From positions 42,915 to 106,914 of the forward strand of contig JAEUTH010000022.1 of assembly GCA_016788165.1 (NCBI GenBank): DNA of 64,000 nt, read 5' to 3'. Below are positions 18,544 through 26,488 of the stretch, one piece after another (the stretch's first letter is position 1; every line of letters starts with the position of its first letter). This DNA is from Bacteroidia bacterium (lineage in GTDB: Bacteria > Bacteroidota > Bacteroidia > AKYH767-A > OLB10). The notes under the pieces are model-generated. The model did no database searches. It was not told the DNA's origin and was given only the letters and a program-made list of their open reading frames with translations. The position numbers were made by a program, and so were the translations under genes.

Positions 18544-20106
18544 ATGCATAAAATATCAACTATTTTAATGATTTGCTTATGTTCTATTATTTCTAATGCA
18601 CAAAACAACTATGTAAAAATATTTTCTGACAATTATGGAATATTAGATATATGTGAGAATCCGGATTCAACTATTAGCATTTCTGGTATTGGATTTGACA
18701 CAATCTATAACTCAGGCCAGCCATCCGATGAAGGTATTATTGGAGTGCAATTTGCAAAAGTAGATTGGTTTGGCAATTTAATTTATCGCAGGGTGTATGG
18801 TTCGCTACGCGATGAAATGGCAGGCCATATTTGTCGTGTTGAAGAAAACGGTAATGTAAATTACATTATGTCGGGCCAAACCTGGAGCTTTTCTCCACCA
18901 TCACCTGCACCTCCCAGTTACAGTCAGGCATATTTGGTAAAAGTAAATAGCAATGGTGATACACTTTGGACACGTGCCGTTGATTATGGTGGTCATGTTA
19001 ATTATCAGGATTTAACAATTGCAACCGATAGCAATTATGTGTATTGTGGCTCAAATGGCGCTGCCACATTAACCAAAGTAAATAAAACCGATGGCGATAC
19101 GCTATGGACGCGGCAATACATACAACCCATATCGGGCTCTATTGGCAGTACTGGATTACACCTTGCCCCCGATTCAGGATTTTATATGGGTGGCCTTGTA
19201 ATACCTCCGGCATATAACAAATCGTATTTTTTATTATTGAAAACCGATGTGGTTGGTATGCTTCAATGGTGCAAAGCTTATGGCAACAACCTAAAACCCA
19301 TGATTTGTTGGGACATGACTGTTTTATCAACGCAGGAAGTTTTATTGGTAGGCCAAACCGATGTAACTTTAAAATCAGATTTTGGGGTAATAAAACTTAA
19401 TGCTCTGGGCGATACGCTTTGGTGTTATAAGTACAACTTTTTACCCGACCAATATGATGTTGGAGTTTCTGTTATGGAAGATACCGATGGAAATTATTTA
19501 ATATTAGGTTACACAAACGATAATACGGGTGCATCTAAGCTTTTAAAAATTGATACAGCAGGCAATGTACTTTGGGCTTGGCGGTATAAGTGGAATGGCG
19601 GTCCGCATCTTAAAATAAAAAAAGCCTATGACGGTGGTTTTTGGATAGCATCAGGTGTATTGGTAAAATTAGATTCGGCAGGTTATGGCTGCACAGCTTT
19701 AGCACATCCGGTTTCGCGCAAAGCATTTGCATTAAATATTGAAACCATAAACCTACAAATGGCAGGAGGAGCAGTTGCCTGCTTTCGCACACCTACCATT
19801 GAATTTACCGACACAGCATCGTTAACGGATTATTGCATTTATTTAGGACAAAATGATTTTACGTTTACAAATAAGTCAGTTCATATGCACCCCAACCCGG
19901 CCAGCACACAGCTTACAGTGCAACTACCCAATGCAAACACGGGATATGTAACTGTTGCTATATATGATGTTATAGGCAACATATTGCAAGCACCTGCAAG
20001 AAAAGAAATAAGCAATGACAGTTTTACAGTTGATATAAACCATTTAAGCACAGGTATGTATTTTATAAAAGTAAACCACTGGGTGTTACGGTTTGTAAAA
20101 CAGTAG
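18544..20106 (+). CDS. T9SS-secreted beta-propeller-like protein
   Basis: The 520-residue protein has a signal peptide ending SNA-Q and a T9SS C-terminal domain (MHPNPASTQLTVQL, then LSTGMYFIKV). The body repeats a motif of the form G-D-T-L-W-T-R about five times (GDTLWTRAVDY, GDTLWTRQYI, GMLQWCKAY, GDTLWCYKY, GNVLWAWRY), which suggests propeller blades. Function is unknown; surface adhesion or polymer binding is a guess. It lies 7 bases downstream of the poly-G T9SS gene and is probably co-transcribed. Confidence 0.8.
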   Translation: MHKISTILMICLCSIISNAQNNYVKIFSDNYGILDICENPDSTISISGIGFDTIYNSGQPSDEGIIGVQFAKVDWFGNLIYRRVYGSLRDEMAGHICRVEENGNVNYIMSGQTWSFSPPSPAPPSYSQAYLVKVNSNGDTLWTRAVDYGGHVNYQDLTIATDSNYVYCGSNGAATLTKVNKTDGDTLWTRQYIQPISGSIGSTGLHLAPDSGFYMGGLVIPPAYNKSYFLLLKTDVVGMLQWCKAYGNNLKPMICWDMTVLSTQEVLLVGQTDVTLKSDFGVIKLNALGDTLWCYKYNFLPDQYDVGVSVMEDTDGNYLILGYTNDNTGASKLLKIDTAGNVLWAWRYKWNGGPHLKIKKAYDGGFWIASGVLVKLDSAGYGCTALAHPVSRKAFALNIETINLQMAGGAVACFRTPTIEFTDTASLTDYCIYLGQNDFTFTNKSVHMHPNPASTQLTVQLPNANTGYVTVAIYDVIGNILQAPARKEISNDSFTVDINHLSTGMYFIKVNHWVLRFVKQ

Positions 20107-20235
20107 GGTGTATTACAAAGCAGGGATTGCGATATCATATTTTGAGATTGGCCTAAAATTTTTTTTAAAAAATTTGCAGGTAATTTTTATTTGTATTTGC
20201 TTTGTAACGCAAAGTACTTTATAAAAATTGTAAAA

Positions 20236-20880
20236 ATGAGCTCAGAGCATATACAAGCTATACATGATATACGTAATATTATGCAACGCAGCAGCCGGTT
20301 TATTTCGCTAAGTGGTTTATCGGGTGTGTTTGCAGGTGTTTACGCATTATGTGGTGCTGCTGCCGCTTACCTTTATACAAGCCTTGAGTACAGCCAGGGG
20401 CCCTATTGGGCTGCCGCGCGCGATTCGGTTGGTAATATTAACATGGGCTGGTACACATTCTTTTTTGCCAATGCATGTACGGTGTTACTACTATCGGTTA
20501 TTACTGCATTTGTTTTTACGTATCGCAAGTCGCGCAAACAAGGTTTGCCAATATGGGATTATACGGCCAAGCGGTTAATAATTAACATGGCAATTCCATT
20601 AGTTGCCGGAGGTGTTTTTATACTTATTATTTTTTGGCATTATCATTTGGCAGGTTTAGTAGCGCCCGCTATGCTATTGTTTTACGGTTTGGCACTGCTT
20701 AATGCAGGTAAATACACTTTAGTAGAAATAAGATATTTAGGCATTACACAAATTGTTATTGGCTTAATAGCTACGTATGATATTGGCCATGGCTTGTTTT
20801 ATTGGGCTTTAGGTTTTGGTGTATGTCATATTGTGTATGGCTCCTGGATGTGGTTTAAGTACGAAAAGCATATAAAGTAA
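20236..20880 (+). CDS. Multi-pass membrane protein paired with a winged-helix regulator
   Basis: From ATG 20236 the product is 214 residues. It has a polar N-terminus (MSSEHIQAIHDIRNIMQRSSRF) and about five membrane segments. I do not recognise a named enzymatic family. The next gene, 18 bases downstream, is a small winged-helix regulator. I recall this membrane protein/regulator pairing in Bacteroidota, so the regulator may control this locus, but that is inference. In-frame codons back to 20191 are unlike a protein start. Confidence 0.65.
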   Translation: MSSEHIQAIHDIRNIMQRSSRFISLSGLSGVFAGVYALCGAAAAYLYTSLEYSQGPYWAAARDSVGNINMGWYTFFFANACTVLLLSVITAFVFTYRKSRKQGLPIWDYTAKRLIINMAIPLVAGGVFILIIFWHYHLAGLVAPAMLLFYGLALLNAGKYTLVEIRYLGITQIVIGLIATYDIGHGLFYWALGFGVCHIVYGSWMWFKYEKHIK

Positions 20881-20898
20881 TTTTGGCTTGATATAAAT

Positions 20899-21186
20899 AT
20901 GATTCGTAAATTAAATAAAGCATTTGAAAGCCGTGTGCGGTTAGGTATAATGAGTGCCTTATTGGTTAACGAGGAAATTGATTTTATTACACTTAAACAA
21001 TTGCTTGATGTAAGTGACGGTAATTTATCAAGCCATCTTACCGCCCTCGAAACACTTAAATACATTGATATTGAAAAAAAGTTTATTGGGCGCAAAACCA
21101 ATACCACCTATGGCATAACCCGCATTGGGCGCAAAGCTTTTAACGAACATATTGATGCATTGGAATCGATAATAAAAAGAAAATAG
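20899..21186 (+). CDS. Winged-helix transcriptional regulator (HTH_34-like)
   Basis: The 95-residue protein is almost entirely a winged helix: LNKAFESRVRLGIMSALL, a helix-turn-helix with LKQLLDVSDGNLSSHLTAL, then the wing KKFIGRKTNTTYGIT. This matches the small ArsR/MarR-like regulators of the HTH_34 type. No effector domain or metal-binding Cys is present. It follows the membrane-protein gene closely and precedes a terminator hairpin, so the two form a short operon. Confidence 0.85.
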   Translation: MIRKLNKAFESRVRLGIMSALLVNEEIDFITLKQLLDVSDGNLSSHLTALETLKYIDIEKKFIGRKTNTTYGITRIGRKAFNEHIDALESIIKRK

Positions 21187-21201
21187 TTGCAATATTATAT
21201 C

Positions 21202-21227
21202 AGGAGATGACGTTCTCCTTATTTTTT
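21202..21227 (+). terminator. Likely terminator after the winged-helix regulator
   Basis: AGGAGA (21202-21207) and TCTCCT (21214-21219) form a perfect 6-bp stem with a 6-base loop, followed by a TATTTTTT tract. It separates the regulator from the LRR fusion gene at 21263. Confidence 0.55.
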
Positions 21228-21262
21228 ATAATTATACTATGAAATACAAAGCACTCTGAATA

Positions 21263-24004
21263 ATGAAAAAGAACGATATTGTTTTAAGTTTGGCTACCAT
21301 AGCTTTTACTGCATTGTTTTACCAGCAGCAGTTAGGTATTAACCTGCTTTTGTTTAATGTTTTACTGATTGTTTTATTAGTTGTTACGCAACCCGATTGC
21401 ATTAAAAAAACATCGTGGTGGGCAGTTGCGCTTAGTTGCATTGTATCGGCTGCAGCAGTTTATTATCATGGTATGCATCAGGCTATTGTGCTAAATATAT
21501 TGTCGCTATTGCTGCTTCCGGTTTTTACAGTTACTATAAATACATCTATCATTTTTGCTGCAATACATAGTTTATATACGCAGGTTACGGTGGTAGTTTT
21601 TATGATAATAGACTATAACCAAAAGCAGCCAAAGCAAACGGGCAAGCCACTTACATTTAAATTAATACTAATTGTTTTACCACTACTCGTTACATGCTTA
21701 TTCTTCTTTATGTATCAATCGGCCAATCCGGTTTTTCATTTTTTTACTCAAAAATTAAATCTCGATTTTATTTCTTGGCCTTGGTTGCGGTTTGTATTGC
21801 TCGGTTTACTTTTAATGTATGCCTTTTTTTATGTACGGCAAATTAAATGGTTAGCCGCTATTGATAGTGCAGCAAAAAATAATTTAGAAACAAGCCCGGT
21901 TTATAAAAGTTGGTGGGGTAAAAATTTTACCCTTATGCATGAATTTACATTGGCAAAAACCATTTTATTTCTGCTAAATATTTTACTGCTTACTGTAAAT
22001 GTTTTAGATGTTGTTTATTTATGGGGAGGAGCAGGTTTACCTGTGGGCCTTAACTATACTGATTTTGTGCATCAGGGTACCGGGATGCTAATTGCTTCCA
22101 TTGTGTTGGCCATTCTTTTAATTCTTTATTTTTTCAGAGGGGCCTTACATTTTTACACAGATAAAAAGGTGCTTATTATTTTATGCTGTTTGTGGATTGT
22201 ACAAAACATTTTTATGATTGTTTCTACTGCCTATAGAAATCACATATATATAGAAGATTATTTTCTTACTTATAAACGGTTGGGTGTATATGTGTATCTG
22301 CTGCTTTGTGTATTTGGCTTAATAACCACAGCAATAAAAATTATTTATAAAAAAAGCAACTGGTATTTGTTTCGGGTTAATTCATGGATAGTTTATATAG
22401 TGTTGTTAACCCTCTCATTTTACAACTGGGATGCATACATCACGCAATACAATATTGCTGCTGCCGAAATAAAAAACCGGCCTATTGATAAAAACTATTT
22501 AGCCGATTTATCGTTCAATAACCTTACGCAACTGCTGCTTATGAACGATAGCATTAAACAAGTAACCGTTGCAGAAGATGAGCATGTTACAAGCAGCATA
22601 AGTTTTAAACGCAAGTTTTATGACAGCTATTTTTATGAAAGAGATTTTAAATCGCGTTTGCACTTTAAGTTGTATAAATTTTTAGAGTTGCAAAACAATA
22701 CACAATGGCCATCGTATGTTTTTAACTACAACCACATTGCAAAGCAAGTAGATGTGTTGGCCAAAAATAAATTTAGCGAGTTGCATTTAAGCAATCAGGG
22801 CATCGAAACCCTGAAACCCATCGAATCGCTCAAAAACATTCAATATTTGGATGTGAGCCACAATCCCTGGAAACAAGAAGCTGATTTAAGTTCGTTCAAA
22901 TTTTTAAAAAATTTAAATATCAGCTATACACAACTTGATACTTTGGATTCGTTACCCATACTCAATCACTTGCAAACATTAAACATTTCGGGATTGGAAA
23001 ATTTGCAGTTTCAAAAATTAAACCGGTGGAAAAATGTAACTTCTGTTGATGCATCGAAAACTAATTTAACCAGCATAAAACAATTGCCGCTTTGGCCCAA
23101 ACTTACAGGCTTGATATTAGCTGAAAATGAGATTAGTGATTTAAACGATCTGGTACGATATAAAAACTTGCACATGTTAGACTTGAGTAATGCCTTGGCG
23201 CAAACACAAACTTTGCCAGTATTGCCAACATTAGATACATTAAATTTATCCAACAATCAAGGGGCTATGCAAAATGCCAGCTTGTTAGACTATTTGCCTT
23301 TTAATAATCTTAAAAACTTAAATCTTAGCTTCAATAAAATAAAGCACTTTCCAGTGTCATCAAATCAGCTGCAGCAAAAAGCATCACTCTGTTTAAGCCT
23401 TCTCGAACTTAATTTAAGTAATAACGAAATGGGCAGCTTAACCGGTTTACAGTCATTTTCAAATTTAGTTTCATTAAATGTTGCTGATAATAAATTAACC
23501 GACATTAGTGACATTGCCTCACTCAATCATTTAAAAATTCTCAATTTAAATAACAACAGGTATTTAAAACAACTTGAGCCTGTTACATTATTAAAAACAG
23601 TAACTACACTGGATATTGGCGGTAACAAGTGGCTAAAGGATTATCAAATGATTTCTGATATGCAACAGTTAAAGGTGTTAGATATGTCGGATATGAATAT
23701 AGATAGTATAGAATTTTTAAATCCGTTGCAACAACTCACCTATTTAGATTTAAGCTATAACCATATCACCCATATCGAAGTGTTAGCTTCAAAGCAAAAC
23801 TTGCAAGAGCTTATTTTGTCAGGCAATATCATTCATGATTTAACGCCACTTTATAAGCTAAAAAATTTAAAACGTTTGGTACTGATTAATGTAGCCGGTA
23901 TTGAACAATTACGAAATTTAAAACAGGCATTACCGCATACCGAGTTAATTACAAGTATGGACGACTCCGCATTAAAAACAACAGCTATCGAACCACTAAA
24001 CTAG
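21263..24004 (+). CDS. DUF4153/DUF4173-like membrane protein fused to leucine-rich repeats
   Basis: The 913-residue protein has two parts. Residues 1-~400 contain about a dozen hydrophobic helices with DUF4153/DUF4173 character, including SWWAVALSCIVSAAAVYYHG and a YRNHIYIEDYFLTYKRLGVY stretch that I recognise from this family. Residues ~500-895 contain about a dozen and a half leucine-rich repeats of the L-x-x-L-x-L-S-x-N type (for example LLELNLSNNEMGSL and LTYLDLSYNHITHI). The family has no known function. The LRR part could be a ligand-binding or assembly domain. It is followed within 10 bases by further small membrane-protein genes. Confidence 0.75.
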   Translation: MKKNDIVLSLATIAFTALFYQQQLGINLLLFNVLLIVLLVVTQPDCIKKTSWWAVALSCIVSAAAVYYHGMHQAIVLNILSLLLLPVFTVTINTSIIFAAIHSLYTQVTVVVFMIIDYNQKQPKQTGKPLTFKLILIVLPLLVTCLFFFMYQSANPVFHFFTQKLNLDFISWPWLRFVLLGLLLMYAFFYVRQIKWLAAIDSAAKNNLETSPVYKSWWGKNFTLMHEFTLAKTILFLLNILLLTVNVLDVVYLWGGAGLPVGLNYTDFVHQGTGMLIASIVLAILLILYFFRGALHFYTDKKVLIILCCLWIVQNIFMIVSTAYRNHIYIEDYFLTYKRLGVYVYLLLCVFGLITTAIKIIYKKSNWYLFRVNSWIVYIVLLTLSFYNWDAYITQYNIAAAEIKNRPIDKNYLADLSFNNLTQLLLMNDSIKQVTVAEDEHVTSSISFKRKFYDSYFYERDFKSRLHFKLYKFLELQNNTQWPSYVFNYNHIAKQVDVLAKNKFSELHLSNQGIETLKPIESLKNIQYLDVSHNPWKQEADLSSFKFLKNLNISYTQLDTLDSLPILNHLQTLNISGLENLQFQKLNRWKNVTSVDASKTNLTSIKQLPLWPKLTGLILAENEISDLNDLVRYKNLHMLDLSNALAQTQTLPVLPTLDTLNLSNNQGAMQNASLLDYLPFNNLKNLNLSFNKIKHFPVSSNQLQQKASLCLSLLELNLSNNEMGSLTGLQSFSNLVSLNVADNKLTDISDIASLNHLKILNLNNNRYLKQLEPVTLLKTVTTLDIGGNKWLKDYQMISDMQQLKVLDMSDMNIDSIEFLNPLQQLTYLDLSYNHITHIEVLASKQNLQELILSGNIIHDLTPLYKLKNLKRLVLINVAGIEQLRNLKQALPHTELITSMDDSALKTTAIEPLN

Positions 24005-24010
24005 TAACAA

Positions 24011-24421
24011 ATGAAACACCTGTATTTTAAACAAGCTGCATGGGCCATAGTGCATGCATGGGCTATGGGCATAGTAATTATTTTTATGCTTAGCATATTG
24101 TCATGGGATGTTGTTAGCACAAGCGTAGTCCCGCATGCTGCAGCATTTGTAATAACAACCATAATAGCCGGAGTACTTATGTTTTTTATACTAAGCGTTG
24201 CCGGTTGGTTATATGGCCAAACCAAAAACGATTTAAGTTTCAACACCATGTTACACTGTCTGTTACCATGGTTTGTATGTCCATTTATTATTTTAATTAT
24301 AGCAGTTATATTTTTTCAAAGCTTCGAAATTAATGTTGCTATACATGTACTTCAAATAATGCTATTCGTTCAGATTGCATTAGTCAGATTTATTAAACAA
24401 GTAACCTCAATACAACAATGA
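24011..24421 (+). CDS. Small four-helix membrane protein
   Basis: The 136-residue protein consists of about four hydrophobic helices joined by short loops. I do not recognise a family. It starts 6 bases after the LRR fusion gene and overlaps the start of the next gene by 4 bases (ATGA), indicating translational coupling within one operon. Confidence 0.65.
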   Translation: MKHLYFKQAAWAIVHAWAMGIVIIFMLSILSWDVVSTSVVPHAAAFVITTIIAGVLMFFILSVAGWLYGQTKNDLSFNTMLHCLLPWFVCPFIILIIAVIFFQSFEINVAIHVLQIMLFVQIALVRFIKQVTSIQQ

Positions 24422-25086
24422 ATAAAATTGTCCGATTTACTGATATGCGTAGCAGTGCCATTACTTTGCTTGCCATCTCATCAACCATAAGCGTACTTTT
24501 ATGTATGTGCCGTATGTTTTGGCTTGATAATTTACAGTTTGGCAATTTGCTGTGGAATTTGTTTTTAGCATGGATACCTTTTTTAATCGCACATCAAATG
24601 CGCAGTAATCAAGCACCCTGGAAACATTATTTATTGTTTTTGTTTTGGTTGCCATTCTTACCCAATGCACCTTATATAGTTACCGATATGGTACACCTGC
24701 ACAAACATGCAAGCCTCTATTTATATTGGTTTGATATGTTGCTGATTTTTTCTTTTGCCTGGAATGGATTGATTTTAGGTTTTTTATCGCTGTATAGAAT
24801 ACATCATATTTTAAACATGTACCTGAAGCAAACGTGGGCCTGGTTTTCGATGGTTATGATGTTGTTTTTATGTGGATATGGCGTTTACCTGGGCAGGTTT
24901 AGCCGCTATAATAGCTGGGATATTATGTGTAAACCGCATAACCTTTTTAATGAAATATATATGGATTTCAGGTATCCGGTTCACAATATCGAAGCGTTTG
25001 CATTTTCGGCAACTACAGCCTTGCTCATGTTGGCATGTTACCTAAGCTTAGTAGTTTTTAAAACGTATTCGCATGACAAGCAATAA
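24418..25086 (+). CDS. DUF1361 membrane protein
   Basis: The 222-residue protein has the DUF1361 pattern: NLFLAWIPFLIAHQ, the LPNAPYIVTDMVHL motif, the WFDMLLIFSFAWNGLILGF helix and GYGVYLGRFSRYNSWDIM near the C-terminus. Six to seven membrane segments are visible. The function is unknown. It overlaps both neighbours (ATGA upstream; 14 bases downstream), so it is translationally coupled in the operon that ends with the DgkA-like gene. Confidence 0.8.
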   Translation: MNKIVRFTDMRSSAITLLAISSTISVLLCMCRMFWLDNLQFGNLLWNLFLAWIPFLIAHQMRSNQAPWKHYLLFLFWLPFLPNAPYIVTDMVHLHKHASLYLYWFDMLLIFSFAWNGLILGFLSLYRIHHILNMYLKQTWAWFSMVMMLFLCGYGVYLGRFSRYNSWDIMCKPHNLFNEIYMDFRYPVHNIEAFAFSATTALLMLACYLSLVVFKTYSHDKQ

Positions 25087-25438
25087 ATTTAGTTTACGTG
25101 CACGCATTAATAGTTTTTTTTATGCCGGCAACGGTATTAAATATTTAATAAACAGCGAGCCAAATTTTTTAGTGCATTTATTGGCTTCCGTATTTGTAAT
25201 TTTTATGGGATGGTATTTTAAAATATCATCTAATCAATGGCTGGCTTTAGCTATTACTATGGCATTGGTGCTTGTAACCGAAACCGTCAATACCTGTATT
25301 GAATTATTGGTTGACTGGATATCGCCACAACATCAGCAACAAGCCGGCTTAATTAAAGATATAGCAGCAGCAGCAGTTTTAATAAGTGCAATTATGGCAA
25401 TGGTTGTTGCAGCAATTATTTTTTTACCATTGCTGTAA
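25073..25438 (+). CDS. dgkA: Diacylglycerol/undecaprenol kinase family protein
   Basis: The 121-residue protein has three membrane helices and the DgkA signature: TETVNTCIELLVDW, with the catalytic-region Glu and Asn, followed by KDIAAAAVLISAI. Gram-positive-type members phosphorylate undecaprenol; proteobacterial ones phosphorylate diacylglycerol; the substrate cannot be told. The N-terminus (RARINSFFYAGNGIKYLINSEPNF) is typical of Bacteroidota members. It overlaps the DUF1361 gene by 14 bases. Confidence 0.88.
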   Translation: MTSNKFSLRARINSFFYAGNGIKYLINSEPNFLVHLLASVFVIFMGWYFKISSNQWLALAITMALVLVTETVNTCIELLVDWISPQHQQQAGLIKDIAAAAVLISAIMAMVVAAIIFLPLL

Positions 25439-25465
25439 ATCAAACACAGGCATGTGTAACTGTAT

Positions 25466-26479
25466 ATGCAAATAAAAGTAAAACGTTATAACCTGCAATT
25501 TAAACAACCATTTCAAATTGCACATGGCATGCGCTATCATACCGAAGCGCTGTATGTTGAAGTATATTTAAATAACGTAGTAGGCTATGGCGAAGCTACA
25601 TTTCCTCCATACTTGAGCTATAATAGAAATGTTTGTATAGCGTTATTACAAAATTGTAAAGTAAAATTTGATGCCGATACTTTTTTGCAAAACGGGTTTC
25701 AAACAGATTTAATGTTACCGCCACCTGCCAATGCTGCACTTAGTATGGCGCTTTTTGATTTGTATGGCAAACTAATTAAAAAGCCCATACACCAGGTGTT
25801 ACAAGCGCCATTAAAACCGGTTGCTACCTATACAATAGGCATGTGCGCTTTAAATGACTTGCCACAAAAGCTTGAGCAGGCATCCGATTTTAAATTGCTA
25901 AAAATTAAATTAGGTGGGCATGATGATAAAGCATTTGTAAAAGAAATAAAACGTATTACATCACAAGCGTTTTGTGTGGATGCCAATCAAGGCTGGACCA
26001 ACATTGATACTGCAATAAAGATGATAGACTTTTTGTACGATATGGGTTGCACATTTGTAGAACAACCGCTGCCTGTTGCCATGCATGATACGCAAGCTGA
26101 ATTAATAGTGAGAAGCAAGTTGCCGCTTATTGCCGATGAGTCATGTCAAACAGTGGATGATGTAAAAGAACTTGCAAACCGGTTTAACGGCATTAATATT
26201 AAGCTGATGAAATGTGGCGGCTTACATGAAGCATTACAACTGATACATGCAGCAAATCAACATAATCTCACAATAATGTTAGGCTGTATGAGCGAAGGCA
26301 GTGTAGGATGCTCGGCAGCAGCACAATTAGCAGGCTATGCACAAACGGTTGATTTAGACGGGCCTTTGCTTAACAGTAACGACCCTTTTAATGGGATAAC
26401 ATATCATAACGGGGCATTAGTTTTAAACCATAAATTTGGCATTGGTGTTACACCAAATAATTTATATAAACCATTATAA
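25466..26479 (+). CDS. Dipeptide epimerase (L-Ala-D/L-Glu type, enolase superfamily)
   Basis: The 337-residue protein has the capping domain followed by an enolase-type barrel. The KIKLGG motif supplies one catalytic lysine, and NIKLMKCGG the other. CVDANQGW, FVEQPLP and LIADESC carry the three metal ligands Asp, Glu and Asp. This arrangement fits L-Ala-D/L-Glu and related dipeptide epimerases, which recycle murein peptides or other dipeptides. It is followed after 9 bases by the Asp-box gene; specificity is not certain. Confidence 0.85.
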   Translation: MQIKVKRYNLQFKQPFQIAHGMRYHTEALYVEVYLNNVVGYGEATFPPYLSYNRNVCIALLQNCKVKFDADTFLQNGFQTDLMLPPPANAALSMALFDLYGKLIKKPIHQVLQAPLKPVATYTIGMCALNDLPQKLEQASDFKLLKIKLGGHDDKAFVKEIKRITSQAFCVDANQGWTNIDTAIKMIDFLYDMGCTFVEQPLPVAMHDTQAELIVRSKLPLIADESCQTVDDVKELANRFNGINIKLMKCGGLHEALQLIHAANQHNLTIMLGCMSEGSVGCSAAAQLAGYAQTVDLDGPLLNSNDPFNGITYHNGALVLNHKFGIGVTPNNLYKPL

Positions 26480-26488
26480 TTTAAGTTT

